From Xanthomonas bonasiae (GTDB lineage Bacteria > Pseudomonadota > Gammaproteobacteria > Xanthomonadales > Xanthomonadaceae): a stretch of 64,000 nucleotides of DNA. The DNA is taken from assembly GCF_017163705.1 (NCBI RefSeq), contig NZ_JAFIWB010000007.1:62001-126000 (forward strand). The letters are read 5' to 3'. Below, one piece after another: positions 36,501-44,650 of this stretch; the stretch's first letter is position 1, and every line of letters starts with the position of its first letter. Under the pieces are notes generated by a model, which ran no database searches, was not told where the DNA came from, and worked only from the letters and a program-made list of their open reading frames with translations. The position numbers were made by a program, and so were the translations under genes.

Positions 36501-37159
36501 CGCTGCAGCGCGATCAACGAATCGGGATGGCGGCGGAACTCGTCGCTGAGCACCTTCACCGCCAGCCACGGGTCGCGGTCGCGCGCCTCGACCTTGCGTT
36601 CGTCGCGCGCCAGGTAGACCACGCCCATGCCGCCGCGGCCGAGTTCGCGCTTCAGGTAGAAGCGGCCCTTCAGCAGCGTGCCAACCGTGGCGTAGTCGCC
36701 GCCGGCGGCATCGGCCAGGCGCTGCCAGCTGGACAGGCTGGCGGTGCCCGCGGTGCCGGTCGCCCCGCCGGTGCCGGTGGCGCCGGTGCTGTCGGCGCCG
36801 GCCTGCGGCAGCGGCATCGCCGGTTGCACGCGGGTGGCATCGTCCTCGACCGCGGCCGCCGGCGGCGGCGCGATGCGGCGCGGCATCACCACAGTGGCGT
36901 CGTCGTCGATCGGCGCGGCCACGGGCGCGCTGCCGCCGTCCGCGCGCAAGGCGTCGAGGCGGGTCACCAGCGTGGTCACGGTGACGTCGTCGAGCAGGTG
37001 CTGCTGGCGCAGCTGCCACAGCGTTTCCACCCCGGCCCGGTAATCGGCTTCGGGCACGGCGCTGCGTCTGGCCAATGCGTCGAGCACGGCCTTCAGGTCC
37101 AGCTCGCCGGTGCGCATCGCGGCGACCAGCTCGACGACGGTAGCGGTATCTTCATGCAC
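33518..37159 (-). CDS. ppkA: PpkA-like Ser/Thr kinase fused to a formylglycine-generating-enzyme domain
   Basis: The product has 1213 residues. Kinase landmarks: glycine loop GRGGMGVVY at 174-182, Lys202 in LAVKV, a catalytic loop HSDFKPGN at 296-303 (Ser replaces the usual Arg, a non-RD kinase) and DFG at 316-318. A membrane segment follows (ALVLVGAGGWGV), then a long helical region, and a C-terminal FGE-sulfatase domain (RLPTDAEWQHAAQ, NPWGLVNVTGNVWEWVSS). The Thr-phosphorylation pathway of T6SS uses PpkA to phosphorylate Fha. A duplicated DDATVV/DDATRV motif before the kinase may be a phospho-site. The GTG at 37159 has AGGAG 8 bp upstream; a GTG at 37168 overlapping the pppA stop is the alternative. 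Confidence 0.87.
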   Translation of the reverse strand: MHEDTATVVELVAAMRTGELDLKAVLDALARRSAVPEADYRAGVETLWQLRQQHLLDDVTVTTLVTRLDALRADGGSAPVAAPIDDDATVVMPRRIAPPPAAAVEDDATRVQPAMPLPQAGADSTGATGTGGATGTAGTASLSSWQRLADAAGGDYATVGTLLKGRFYLKRELGRGGMGVVYLARDERKVEARDRDPWLAVKVLSDEFRRHPDSLIALQREARRSQKLAHDNIVRVYDFDKDRTLVFMTMEYIDGCDLKTLIREQAYNGMPLARARPLIEGMARALARAHAAGVVHSDFKPGNVMVTRDGVAKVFDFGIARAGKHAADVAGEQTVFDAATLGALTPAYASLEMIRGQEPTPADDIYALGCVCFELLTGKHPFDKLSAEVALRDKRVPPPVPGLTRRQYQTLCAAVAFPAAQRLSKVEALLDGLREVPLRERALPLLGYGTAALVLVGAGGWGVSRYLHQRHLEQVTARFGAADPQRYVDETQAMQALASLDDDDRRRLLVDRGDLIQDFLLRRLDALWNPASGRYDYRGALQVFALRDRLRLYSPALDARRESMEREKNERLNALDTALNAQIAAGAIFRDRADNALATLDQVRRIDPNSALLRHPELELRLDAAIQQSADTQQWAQARTRLQQARAALPDSLRLQLRGAQLELAQHHASQPAAAALHDPAQARKALATLLAEPSADPDWQDNVEAALAVLPAAERDAQDAALAAAIAATVAPQSDPLQLPGAQALVDFGLTQAPQAPQLLAQRARLQTLQQQLQTMLARESAEAEVTSRIESMRRAAAANDLDKARQALARIGALQPQHPFLQKEAPQLLAGVYLGNAAGAFRQGRYRQAADVLGQGVAALGDRAELRAAQARYDVVAAVMDAATPSLPAAERQRLGQRLEELYRSDAQAMAQLEADLKARGQLPEGTLGARLQRQAGSDAPSSDAVVPTAAAATEPVAKDAMRKPATGKPAAKPATAPAASARAPAAGAASDEDPLPPVPTGPDPCAAAAPGRGRACFDALGAQRGPMLVVVPGLAGGKPYALSRAEVAVADFNLFCQATGKCTAQPAGDLELARAPVRNISLTQARAYLRWLTIASGGWRYRLPTDAEWQHAAQAGSDWRQAEDSNCVPPTASAGDASRAPLPPRGREPNPWGLVNVTGNVWEWVSSGAGVQARGGSFASYWADCTVQARRADNGSAQPDVGLRVLRELP

Positions 37160-37164
37160 GTCCT

Positions 37165-37893
37165 TCACTCCTGCAGGCGGACGACGACGGCGGTGACGTT
37201 GTCGCGCGCCGCCCGGCCCATCGCCAATTCGAACAACCGCGTCAGCAGCGCCTGCGGCTCGCCATGCAGGCGGCACTCGGCATCCAGCTCCGGGTCGGGG
37301 ATTTCCTTGTTGATGCCGTCGCTGCACAGCAGGAACTGCGCGCCGGACGCGCTGGGCGCCAGCACCCAGTCCACGAACAGCGGTTCCTGCGCGCCGACCG
37401 CGCGGGTCAGCACGCCGGCGTTGGCGGCCGGCTCGGCGCTGGCGCCGGCCTGCGCGAACTGGGTGGCGTCGTCCTTGACCCCGTGCACGTGGTCGCGGGT
37501 GAGCTGGCGCAGCGGCCCCTCGAGGCGGCCGTAACCGCGGCTGTCGCCGACCCAGCCGTACAGCATGAAATCCGGATCGTGCACCAGCAGCACCACGGTG
37601 GAGGCGATCATGTCGACCTGGCGCTGCTCGGCGCAGCGCAGCAACTCGGTGTTGATCTGCGCCAGCGCGTCTTCGATCGCTTCGATGAAATCGCATACGT
37701 CGGCCGCGCGCGGCAGCGTCGCCAGGCGCTCGACGATCAAGCCGCTGGCGTAGTCGCCGGCGGCATGCCCGCCGAGGCCGTCGGCGACCACCCACAGCCC
37801 GGCGTCGTCGCGCAGCAGCAGCGCGTCCTCGTTGTGGCGGCGCACCTTGCCGACTTCGGTATGTCCGGCGGAGCGGTAGTGCAGCGCGGCCAT
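37165..37893 (-). CDS. pppA: PppA-like PP2C serine/threonine phosphatase
   Basis: This 242-residue PP2C-type phosphatase has RRHNEDALLL (metal-binding region), WVVADGLGGHAAGDYAS (metal-binding Asp and Gly), GWVGDSRGY, LTRAVG and FLLCSDGINKEI, with the final RDNVTAVVVRL. It would remove phosphate from Fha and so switch off T6SS assembly. Its start overlaps the tagF stop (TGATG) and its stop lies just before the kinase start, making tagF-pppA-ppkA a tight regulatory unit. Confidence 0.93.
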   Translation of the reverse strand: MAALHYRSAGHTEVGKVRRHNEDALLLRDDAGLWVVADGLGGHAAGDYASGLIVERLATLPRAADVCDFIEAIEDALAQINTELLRCAEQRQVDMIASTVVLLVHDPDFMLYGWVGDSRGYGRLEGPLRQLTRDHVHGVKDDATQFAQAGASAEPAANAGVLTRAVGAQEPLFVDWVLAPSASGAQFLLCSDGINKEIPDPELDAECRLHGEPQALLTRLFELAMGRAARDNVTAVVVRLQE

Positions 37894-38474
37894 CAGCGCG
37901 TGGCCTCCGGCAGCGCGAGCGCGGCCGGCGCCAGCCAGCCCAGGTAGTCGTGCGCGGACAACAGGCCGACGCTGTGCTGCACCACGCCGTCGCCGCTCCA
38001 CCACAACGCCTGCCCGGCCAACGCGCGCGGCGCATTGGGAATGGCGGTGGCGTCCGGATCCGGCGCCAGCGCCTGCAGCTGCGCGTCGAACGCCTCCACG
38101 CCCAGCGTGCGGTCGGCCAGCGCCTGGCCGAGCAGCGTGGCCGCACGCGCATACCAACTGCGGTCCGGCGCGGCCTGCGCCAGCGGCAGCGCGATCGCCA
38201 GCGGGAAGCAGCGGCCGACCCGGTCCTCGCCCGGCCCCAGCACGCCGGCCCAGGCCCCCGCGCCGCACAGGCCGCTGCCGAGCACGAACGCATGCAGGCC
38301 GCTGCCGCGGTAGGCCGGCGCCCACTGCGTGCCGAGCTGGTCGCGCGCGCCGGCGATCAGCTGCGAAAAATGCCGGTCCCACGGTTCGACGAACGCCGGC
38401 GGCAGCCGCCGCTGCACGAAGTCGCCGGCGCTCGGCAGCTTGCCGAAGAATCCGGGCTGCATGGCCTGCGGCAT
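37893..38474 (-). CDS. tagF: T6SS-associated protein TagF
   Basis: The product has 193 residues. The N-terminus GFFGKLPSAGDFVQRRLP followed by PWDRHFSQLIAG is typical of TagF (DUF2094). TagF restrains T6SS after translation, often working with the Fha and PpkA/PppA pathway. It starts 3 bp after the tssM stop and ends overlapping pppA. In some bacteria tagF and pppA are fused; here they are separate genes with a TGATG junction. Confidence 0.92.
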   Translation of the reverse strand: MPQAMQPGFFGKLPSAGDFVQRRLPPAFVEPWDRHFSQLIAGARDQLGTQWAPAYRGSGLHAFVLGSGLCGAGAWAGVLGPGEDRVGRCFPLAIALPLAQAAPDRSWYARAATLLGQALADRTLGVEAFDAQLQALAPDPDATAIPNAPRALAGQALWWSGDGVVQHSVGLLSAHDYLGWLAPAALALPEATR

Positions 38475-38476
38475 CC

Positions 38477-41400
38477 TCAACCCCCACACGCGAAACGACG
38501 CACGTCGGCGTCGAGGAAGGGATGGCGCAGGTTGCCGGCGCGCAGCGGCAGTTGCACCGCATGTCCCCCGACATCGAAATGGGCGACGAAGCGCAGGTCG
38601 GACGGGTTCTGCAGGTCGCCGGCCTGCAGGGCGCGGAACAGCGCCCAGTCGCCCTGGTAGTCGAGCCGGCCCAGCGCCGCGCCATCGGCGCCGAAGGCGG
38701 CGATGCTGACGTGGCCGGGGGTGGGCCCGGGCCATTTCATCGGCATGCTGTCCACGCCGCCGGCGGTGTAGTCGAAGCGCTGGCCTTCGATGTCCACGGT
38801 CAGCCGCGCCACACCGGCATCCAGGATCGGCGCCAGCACGGTGAAGCCGACCTCCGGCTGCGCCGCGCCGCGGAAGTATTTCTGCTTGATGCGCTCGGCC
38901 AGCTGCAGCTGCGCCGGCAAGCCCGGCGCGCCGGCCAGCGCATCCGGGCCGCTCTTCCAGCGCCAGTCGCGGCCGCTGGTGTCGAGCAGCTTCTGCAGCG
39001 CGTCGCGGTACAGCGCGTCGAAGCGCCCGCCGACGCCGAACAGCTCGCCGAAGTTCTGCAGCGGGATCTCCTGCGCGCTGGCCGGATCGAACGGATAGCG
39101 GCCCTTGACGAATTCGGCGCAGACCACGCCCACCGCCTGCTGCACCTGCGCGTCCAGCGCGGTCTGCGCGCCGCGCGTCATCAGCGCGGCGCTGCTGCCG
39201 GTCAACGCCTGCAGCCAGCCCGACAGCGGCGGCGGCAGTTGCGCCGCTTCCTGCCGCGCCAGCAGCAATTGCGCATTGGGCTGCGGCGTGGCGGTGGCCG
39301 GATCGGTCATGGTCAGCAGGGTCTTGCTGAGCTGGTCGAGCACGCCGAGCAGGTGGTCCAGCGGCGTGGCGCCGGGCGCACCGCTGGCGAGCGCGTTGAG
39401 CGCGGCGAAATGGCTGGCGATGGCCTCGCCGGGCGGCGCGGCACCGGCATCGCCGGCGTCGCCGCTGGCGGCCAGCGCCGCGGCCATGGCCGCGTTGCCG
39501 CCGGGCAGCTTGGCCACCAGCTTCGCGCCGGCCTTGCCCGCGGCCTTGCTCGCCGCGTCCTGCCCCGGCTTGGGCGGCGGCGCGCGCAGCAACTGCTGGG
39601 TGTTGTCGCGGACCACGCCGAGCAGCAGCCGCAGCGGCGAACTGGGCCCGGCCAGCTTGGCCGCGATCGCGCTGGCCTGCTGCAGGTCGGCGGCCGGCTG
39701 CAGCTGCAGGTCGGCCAGCAGTCCGTCCCAGTAGCGGATGTAGTCCTGTTCGTAGAGCACGCGCACCTGCTGCGCCAACCGCGCCTTGCCCAGCGCGTCG
39801 ATGCGGCGCGGGCCGAACACCCAGTCGTCGCGCACGAACTGTTCGACCGCCTCGCCGATGCCCTGCCCGGCCAACGCGGCGAACACCGGTTGCGTGTACA
39901 GCGCCGGCAACGGTTCGGACAGTGCGGTGCCGCTGCTGCGCTGGAACACGTTGCCGAGCAGGCCCAGCGCCTTGTCCAGCTGCAGCGGCTCGGCGCCGGC
40001 CTGCGGTTGCGACAGCTTGAGGTTGCCGTACACCAGCGTGGCCAGGTCGGCCGAACGCAGCGTGTTGCGCGCCTGCTCCAGCAGCGCCGGATCCAGCGAC
40101 AACGCGCGCAGCCGTCCAGGTTCGTCGAGCAGCGCCTGGAAATGCCCGGCCAGGGCTTGCTGCAGCACCGTGTCGGCGGGAAACAGCTTGCGCCATTCGA
40201 TCGCGCTCAGCGCGGTCAGCTGCGGCGCGTCCAGATGCTGCGGCTGGCCCAGCATCAGGTAGCCCTTGAGGTAGTAGTACAGCGCCTGCGGCGCGCCCGC
40301 GTTCTCGGCCATGCCCTGGCGCAGGCGCAGCGCCACGCCCGGCACCAGGGTGCCATTGAGCTGGCGCAGGTAGGCGTCGTGCAGTTCCTCGCCGACCGCA
40401 TCGCCCTGGTACAGGCCCATCCGCATCGACCACGGCGCGCCGTCGCGGTATTGCTGCGCGACCTGCGCCAGCGCGCGGGTGCCTTCCAGTTGCTGCAGCG
40501 CCAGCGCGAAGTACTGCGGCGTGGTCGCCGCGCTGTCCGGATCCGGGCTGTGCGGGCGCGCATCCAGCGCCGTGCGCACCTGTTGCAGGTAGGCGCGATT
40601 GCCCAGATAGCTGCCGGCAAGTCCGCCCAGCAGCAGCGCGCCGAGCAGCGCGATACCGGCGTAGCCGGCGACCTGCAGCCAGGCGCGGCGCCGCTCCAGC
40701 GCCGGCGCGCGCCCGGCCAGGCCGGATTCGCGCAGCAGCACCTGGCTGAGCAGGCGTTCGACGAAGAAGGTGCGGCGCTGCGCGCCCGGCGCCTGCACGC
40801 TGGCCTCGGCCAGGCCGAAGGTGCGCGCCACCGCGCCCATCATGCGGTCGATCGGGGTGCCTTCCTGGGTGCCCGAGGTCAGGTACACGCCGCGCAGCAG
40901 CGGCGGCGTGCCGTAGGCGGTGCCGGCGAACACGCCTTCGACGAACTGCCGCGCCGCTTCACCGAGCGCGGCGAACTGCTGCGGGAACGACAGGATCGCC
41001 GCGCGCCGGGCGCGGTCGCGCTCCACGTGCATGCGTTCGAACAGGCGCGCGTTGAGCCGCTCCTGCAGCAGCGCGTATTCGTCGGCGAAGCCGCGCGCGG
41101 CACTGCCGTCGAGGCTGCGCGGCAGCGGGAACGACACGCCCCACACCTGCGCGCGCTGCTCGGGATTGAGATCGTCGAAGAACTCGCCGAAGCCGCCGAT
41201 CAGGTCGCACTTGGTGAACACCAGGTACACCGGCACGCTCATCTTCAGCTGCTCGCTGAGTTCGTCCAGGCGGCGCCGGATCGCCTGCACGTGCAGGTCG
41301 CGCTCGGCATCGTCGAGCAGCAGCAGGTCGGACATGCTCATCGTCACCAGCACGCCGTTGAGCGGACGGCGGCGGCGGTAGCGGCGCAGCAGGCGCAGGA

Positions 41401-42022
41401 AATCGATCCACGCGCCGGCATCGACCTGGCGGTCGGAATCCTGCGTGGTGTAGCGGCCGGCGGTATCCAGGAACACCGCTTCGTCGGTGAACCACCAATC
41501 GCAGTTGCGGGTGCCGCCGATGCCGCGCAGCGCCTGCTGGCCGAAACGCGCGGCGAGCGGGAAATGCAGCCCGGAATGCTGCAGCAAGGTGCTCTTGCCC
41601 GAGCCCGGCGGGCCGATCACCACGTACCACGGCAGCGTGTACAGGTCGCCGCCGCCGCGGCGCTTGCGCAGGACCTGCACCGCCTCGTGGAAGCGCGCCT
41701 GCAATTGCTCGCGTTCGTCGGCGCCGCGCGCCTGGCGGTCGTCGCCGAGCGCGTCCAGCGCCGACGGCGTGGCCATCTCGGTGGCCAGCTGGCGGCTGTG
41801 CCGGCGCGCGCGCAGTTGCTGCCACTGCAGCCAGCCGGCCCACGCGCCGACCAGCAGCAGGATCAGCAGCAGCCGCGGCACCGCGCCGGCCAGCGGCTGG
41901 TGTCCGGCGATGCCGATGTAGGGGCCGATCAGCCAGATCAGCAGCGCCGCCAGCAGCAGCCCGACCATGGTCACGACCCAGCCGGATCGCAGCGTTCCCA
42001 GCAGCTTGCCCACGGCGCTCAC
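38477..42022 (-). CDS. tssM: T6SS membrane-complex protein TssM (IcmF)
   Basis: The product has 1181 residues. Two N-terminal membrane helices (about 16-34 and 50-66) are followed by a cytoplasmic NTPase domain with Walker A GPPGSGKS at 137-144 and TKCDLIGGF. A third helix lies near residue 455, then a long periplasmic domain ending in the IcmF C-terminal region (PMKWPGP, RFVAHFDVGG). TssM spans the envelope with TssL and normally contacts the lipoprotein TssJ. The GTG at 42022 overlaps the tssL stop (GTGA); another in-frame GTG is at 42013. The Walker A motif is intact, while some TssM proteins have lost it. Confidence 0.95.
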   Translation of the reverse strand: MSAVGKLLGTLRSGWVVTMVGLLLAALLIWLIGPYIGIAGHQPLAGAVPRLLLILLLVGAWAGWLQWQQLRARRHSRQLATEMATPSALDALGDDRQARGADEREQLQARFHEAVQVLRKRRGGGDLYTLPWYVVIGPPGSGKSTLLQHSGLHFPLAARFGQQALRGIGGTRNCDWWFTDEAVFLDTAGRYTTQDSDRQVDAGAWIDFLRLLRRYRRRRPLNGVLVTMSMSDLLLLDDAERDLHVQAIRRRLDELSEQLKMSVPVYLVFTKCDLIGGFGEFFDDLNPEQRAQVWGVSFPLPRSLDGSAARGFADEYALLQERLNARLFERMHVERDRARRAAILSFPQQFAALGEAARQFVEGVFAGTAYGTPPLLRGVYLTSGTQEGTPIDRMMGAVARTFGLAEASVQAPGAQRRTFFVERLLSQVLLRESGLAGRAPALERRRAWLQVAGYAGIALLGALLLGGLAGSYLGNRAYLQQVRTALDARPHSPDPDSAATTPQYFALALQQLEGTRALAQVAQQYRDGAPWSMRMGLYQGDAVGEELHDAYLRQLNGTLVPGVALRLRQGMAENAGAPQALYYYLKGYLMLGQPQHLDAPQLTALSAIEWRKLFPADTVLQQALAGHFQALLDEPGRLRALSLDPALLEQARNTLRSADLATLVYGNLKLSQPQAGAEPLQLDKALGLLGNVFQRSSGTALSEPLPALYTQPVFAALAGQGIGEAVEQFVRDDWVFGPRRIDALGKARLAQQVRVLYEQDYIRYWDGLLADLQLQPAADLQQASAIAAKLAGPSSPLRLLLGVVRDNTQQLLRAPPPKPGQDAASKAAGKAGAKLVAKLPGGNAAMAAALAASGDAGDAGAAPPGEAIASHFAALNALASGAPGATPLDHLLGVLDQLSKTLLTMTDPATATPQPNAQLLLARQEAAQLPPPLSGWLQALTGSSAALMTRGAQTALDAQVQQAVGVVCAEFVKGRYPFDPASAQEIPLQNFGELFGVGGRFDALYRDALQKLLDTSGRDWRWKSGPDALAGAPGLPAQLQLAERIKQKYFRGAAQPEVGFTVLAPILDAGVARLTVDIEGQRFDYTAGGVDSMPMKWPGPTPGHVSIAAFGADGAALGRLDYQGDWALFRALQAGDLQNPSDLRFVAHFDVGGHAVQLPLRAGNLRHPFLDADVRRFACGG

Positions 42023-43311
42023 TCCCCCGGTTGGAACAGGATTTCGACGCGGCGGTTGCGCGTCCGGTTGGCCGCCAGGTCCGGCGGCACGGCCACCGGC
42101 TGCGAATCGCCGGCGCCGGCCGATTCGATCCGCCCCGGCACCGACAGGCGCTGTCCCAGCAATTGCGCCACCGCGTCGGCGCGCGCCGCCGACAGCGCGT
42201 AGTTGTCCTTGAAGCGCAGCGAACGCAGCGGCTGGTCGTCGGTATGCCCGACCACGATCACCCGCCCCGGCAACTGCTCCAGCGCCGCGGCGATCTTGCC
42301 CAGCAACGGCAGCTGGTCCGGATCGACCTCGACCCCGCCGGAGGCGAACATCGCGTTGGCGTTGAGCCGCACCCGCGCCTGGCCGTTGGCCTGCTCTTCG
42401 ACGACGAGCAGGCCGGCGCGCTCCTGCGGCGCCAGCAGCTGCTTGAGCGTGACCCGCGGCGGCGGCGGCCGCAGCGCGTCCGGCGGCGTGCCGCGCTGCA
42501 GGCCGATCTGCGCGGCGGCGGCGCTGATCGGCGCCGACAGCGCATTGAGCCGCGCGTTGAACCACGCGAACGCCAGCAGCACGATGCAGGCCATGCCCAA
42601 CGCGGCCACCCACAGCGGCAGGTAGCGCGCCAGGCGCCGGCGGCGGTCGTCCACGCCCTGCCAATGCGGCGCCAGCGTGTCCGCCGCGGCGCCGCGCTGG
42701 GCACGGATGCGCCGGTACAGGTCGTCCTGGATCTCGGCCAACCTGGCGCGGCCGCCGGCCTCGATCTGGTAGCGGCCGCAGAAGCCCAGCGCCAGGCACA
42801 GGTACATCAGCTCGATCAGGTCGACGTGGCGCGGCACGTCCGCGCACAGGCGTTCGAGGATCTGGAAGAACTTGGCGCCGCCGTAGGACTCGCCATGGAA
42901 CACCACCAGCAAGGTCTTCTGCGACCAGCCGCTGTGCTCGCCCCACGGCGCATTGAGCACCGCCTCGTCGAGCATCGCGCACAGCACGTAGCGCGCCGCG
43001 GTCACCGCTTCCGGCGCCGCGCCACCGTCGCGCGCGCGCTGCTCGAAGCGCCGCACCTGCGCGGTCACCTGCTCGCGCAGCCGCGCCACGTCCGGCAACG
43101 CCACGCTGTGGCGCAGTTGCACCGCCAGCAGCAACAGCGGACTGGCCGCCTGCACCAGCGGATTGACGCTGCGGCCGAGGAATTCGCTGATGTCGGCATC
43201 GCCGGCAGCGGGCGCCGCCGCGCCCGTTGGCGTGGCGAACGGCGCGGCGCCGCGCTGCGGGCGCATGACGGTGGCATCGCTCAACGGATCGACAGGCGGT
43301 CGTGCATTCAT
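42019..43311 (-). CDS. tssL: T6SS membrane-complex protein TssL with C-terminal OmpA domain
   Basis: The product has 430 residues. The DotU-type cytoplasmic domain (RYVLCAMLDEAVLNAPWGEHSGW; LYLCLALGFCGRYQI-like stretch) is followed by one membrane helix (LWVAALGMACIVLLAFAWF) and a C-terminal OmpA/peptidoglycan-binding domain (FASGGVEVDP, VVGHTDDQPLRSLRFKDNYALSAARA). The OmpA part anchors the complex to the cell wall, a variant seen in TssLs that carry their own anchor. It lies 4 bp after tssK and overlaps tssM by GTGA. Confidence 0.95.
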   Translation of the reverse strand: MNARPPVDPLSDATVMRPQRGAAPFATPTGAAAPAAGDADISEFLGRSVNPLVQAASPLLLLAVQLRHSVALPDVARLREQVTAQVRRFEQRARDGGAAPEAVTAARYVLCAMLDEAVLNAPWGEHSGWSQKTLLVVFHGESYGGAKFFQILERLCADVPRHVDLIELMYLCLALGFCGRYQIEAGGRARLAEIQDDLYRRIRAQRGAAADTLAPHWQGVDDRRRRLARYLPLWVAALGMACIVLLAFAWFNARLNALSAPISAAAAQIGLQRGTPPDALRPPPPRVTLKQLLAPQERAGLLVVEEQANGQARVRLNANAMFASGGVEVDPDQLPLLGKIAAALEQLPGRVIVVGHTDDQPLRSLRFKDNYALSAARADAVAQLLGQRLSVPGRIESAGAGDSQPVAVPPDLAANRTRNRRVEILFQPGE

Positions 43312-43315
43312 GCGC

Positions 43316-44650
43316 TCAGCTCCGGATCGCCCACAGCTGCAGGTCCAGCCCGGCGAACTCGCTGCCGAAGTGGAACGCGATGCCGCCGGAGCCCTTCAAC
43401 GTGCGCCACAGCGGCGACTGCTTGTCGAATTCGAAATACAGATAGCCGGCGTGGTACGGAATCTGCCGCGGCGCCACCGGCATCGGCATCGCCGCGATAC
43501 CGGGCAGCTGCAGATTGACCAGGTCGCGGATCTTCTCCACCGGGCCGATCTTGGCCTGCAGCGGCAATTGCCGGCGCAACTCTTCGGCGGGCACGTCGGC
43601 CTTGGCCGCGAGCACGAACGCGGCGCTGTCGAACAAGGCCGCATCCGGCACCATCGCCACCCACACGCCGAACTTGCGCGCCTGCACCGGGATCGGCAGC
43701 GCGGTCTGTTCGAGCACCGCGCTGAGGCTGCCGCGCAGGCTGGCGATCACCGGCTCGAAGCTCGGCTGCAGCGCGTCGTGGCGATACGCCGGCCATGCCG
43801 GCGGGCGCTTGCCCGGCGTGGTGAAGGTGCTCAGTTCGCCGGCCAGCGCGATCAGCGCCGCATACAGATCCTGCGGATGCAGCAGCGGCGCCGACGCCCA
43901 GTGCGCGACCAGCGGCTGCCACCGGTTGACCACCTGCAGCAGCAGGAAATCGGCGATTTCCGCCGCGCCGCCGCGGTCGCCGACCGACACCCGCGCGGCC
44001 AGCGCTTCGCCGCGCTGGTGCAGCAGGCCGAGCAGCTCGACCAGGAACGTGGCCAGCCGCGGCGCCGCCTGGCAGGCCAGCGCGGTCGGCACGAACGCCT
44101 CGTCCAGCGTCACCTGGCGATCGGCGCGCGATTCGACGATGCGCGCCAGCGGCATCCGGGTCAGCCCGTCCAGCGGCTGCGACTGCGGCAGCAGGCGCGT
44201 GCTCATCCCGCCCACTTCCATCAGCACCGCGCCCTGCATGCTGCCGGAGGCGTCGTCGACTTCGGTCTCGCGCACCCGGTAGCGGAACAGTTGGTCCGGC
44301 GGCGCCTCGGCGCGGCCCACGTCGGCCTGCGCCGCCGCGCGCAGCGGCAGGGTCAGGTACACGGTCTGGTCGCGCCAGTTCGGCTCCACGTCCAGCGCCG
44401 GCGGCAGCGGATCGTCGCCCGGCATCGCGAACGGCGTGCCGTCGGGAAACACCCCGCGCGCGCGGCGGATGCCGAGCTTGCCGATCGCCAGCAGATCGGT
44501 TTCCAGTTCCAGTTCGGAGAAGCCCCAGGCATGGGGATGCAGGCCGCCGGCGCGCAGCTCCACGTAGCGCTCCAGGTAGCGCTCCTGCTGCTGCAGATGC
44601 TGGGGGCGCAGAAACAGCCCCTCGCTCCAGACGACCTTGTTGTTGTGCAT
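43316..44650 (-). CDS. tssK: T6SS baseplate adaptor TssK
   Basis: This 444-residue protein starts MHNNKVVWSEGLFLRPQHLQQQERYLER, the classic TssK N-terminus. The C-terminal part includes FEFDKQSPLWRTLK. TssK trimers connect the baseplate to the TssL/TssM membrane complex. The ATG at 44650 fixes the family start. A gap of about 500 bp lies upstream, so the tssK-L-M-tagF-pppA-ppkA group may have its own promoter. Confidence 0.95.
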   Translation of the reverse strand: MHNNKVVWSEGLFLRPQHLQQQERYLERYVELRAGGLHPHAWGFSELELETDLLAIGKLGIRRARGVFPDGTPFAMPGDDPLPPALDVEPNWRDQTVYLTLPLRAAAQADVGRAEAPPDQLFRYRVRETEVDDASGSMQGAVLMEVGGMSTRLLPQSQPLDGLTRMPLARIVESRADRQVTLDEAFVPTALACQAAPRLATFLVELLGLLHQRGEALAARVSVGDRGGAAEIADFLLLQVVNRWQPLVAHWASAPLLHPQDLYAALIALAGELSTFTTPGKRPPAWPAYRHDALQPSFEPVIASLRGSLSAVLEQTALPIPVQARKFGVWVAMVPDAALFDSAAFVLAAKADVPAEELRRQLPLQAKIGPVEKIRDLVNLQLPGIAAMPMPVAPRQIPYHAGYLYFEFDKQSPLWRTLKGSGGIAFHFGSEFAGLDLQLWAIRS

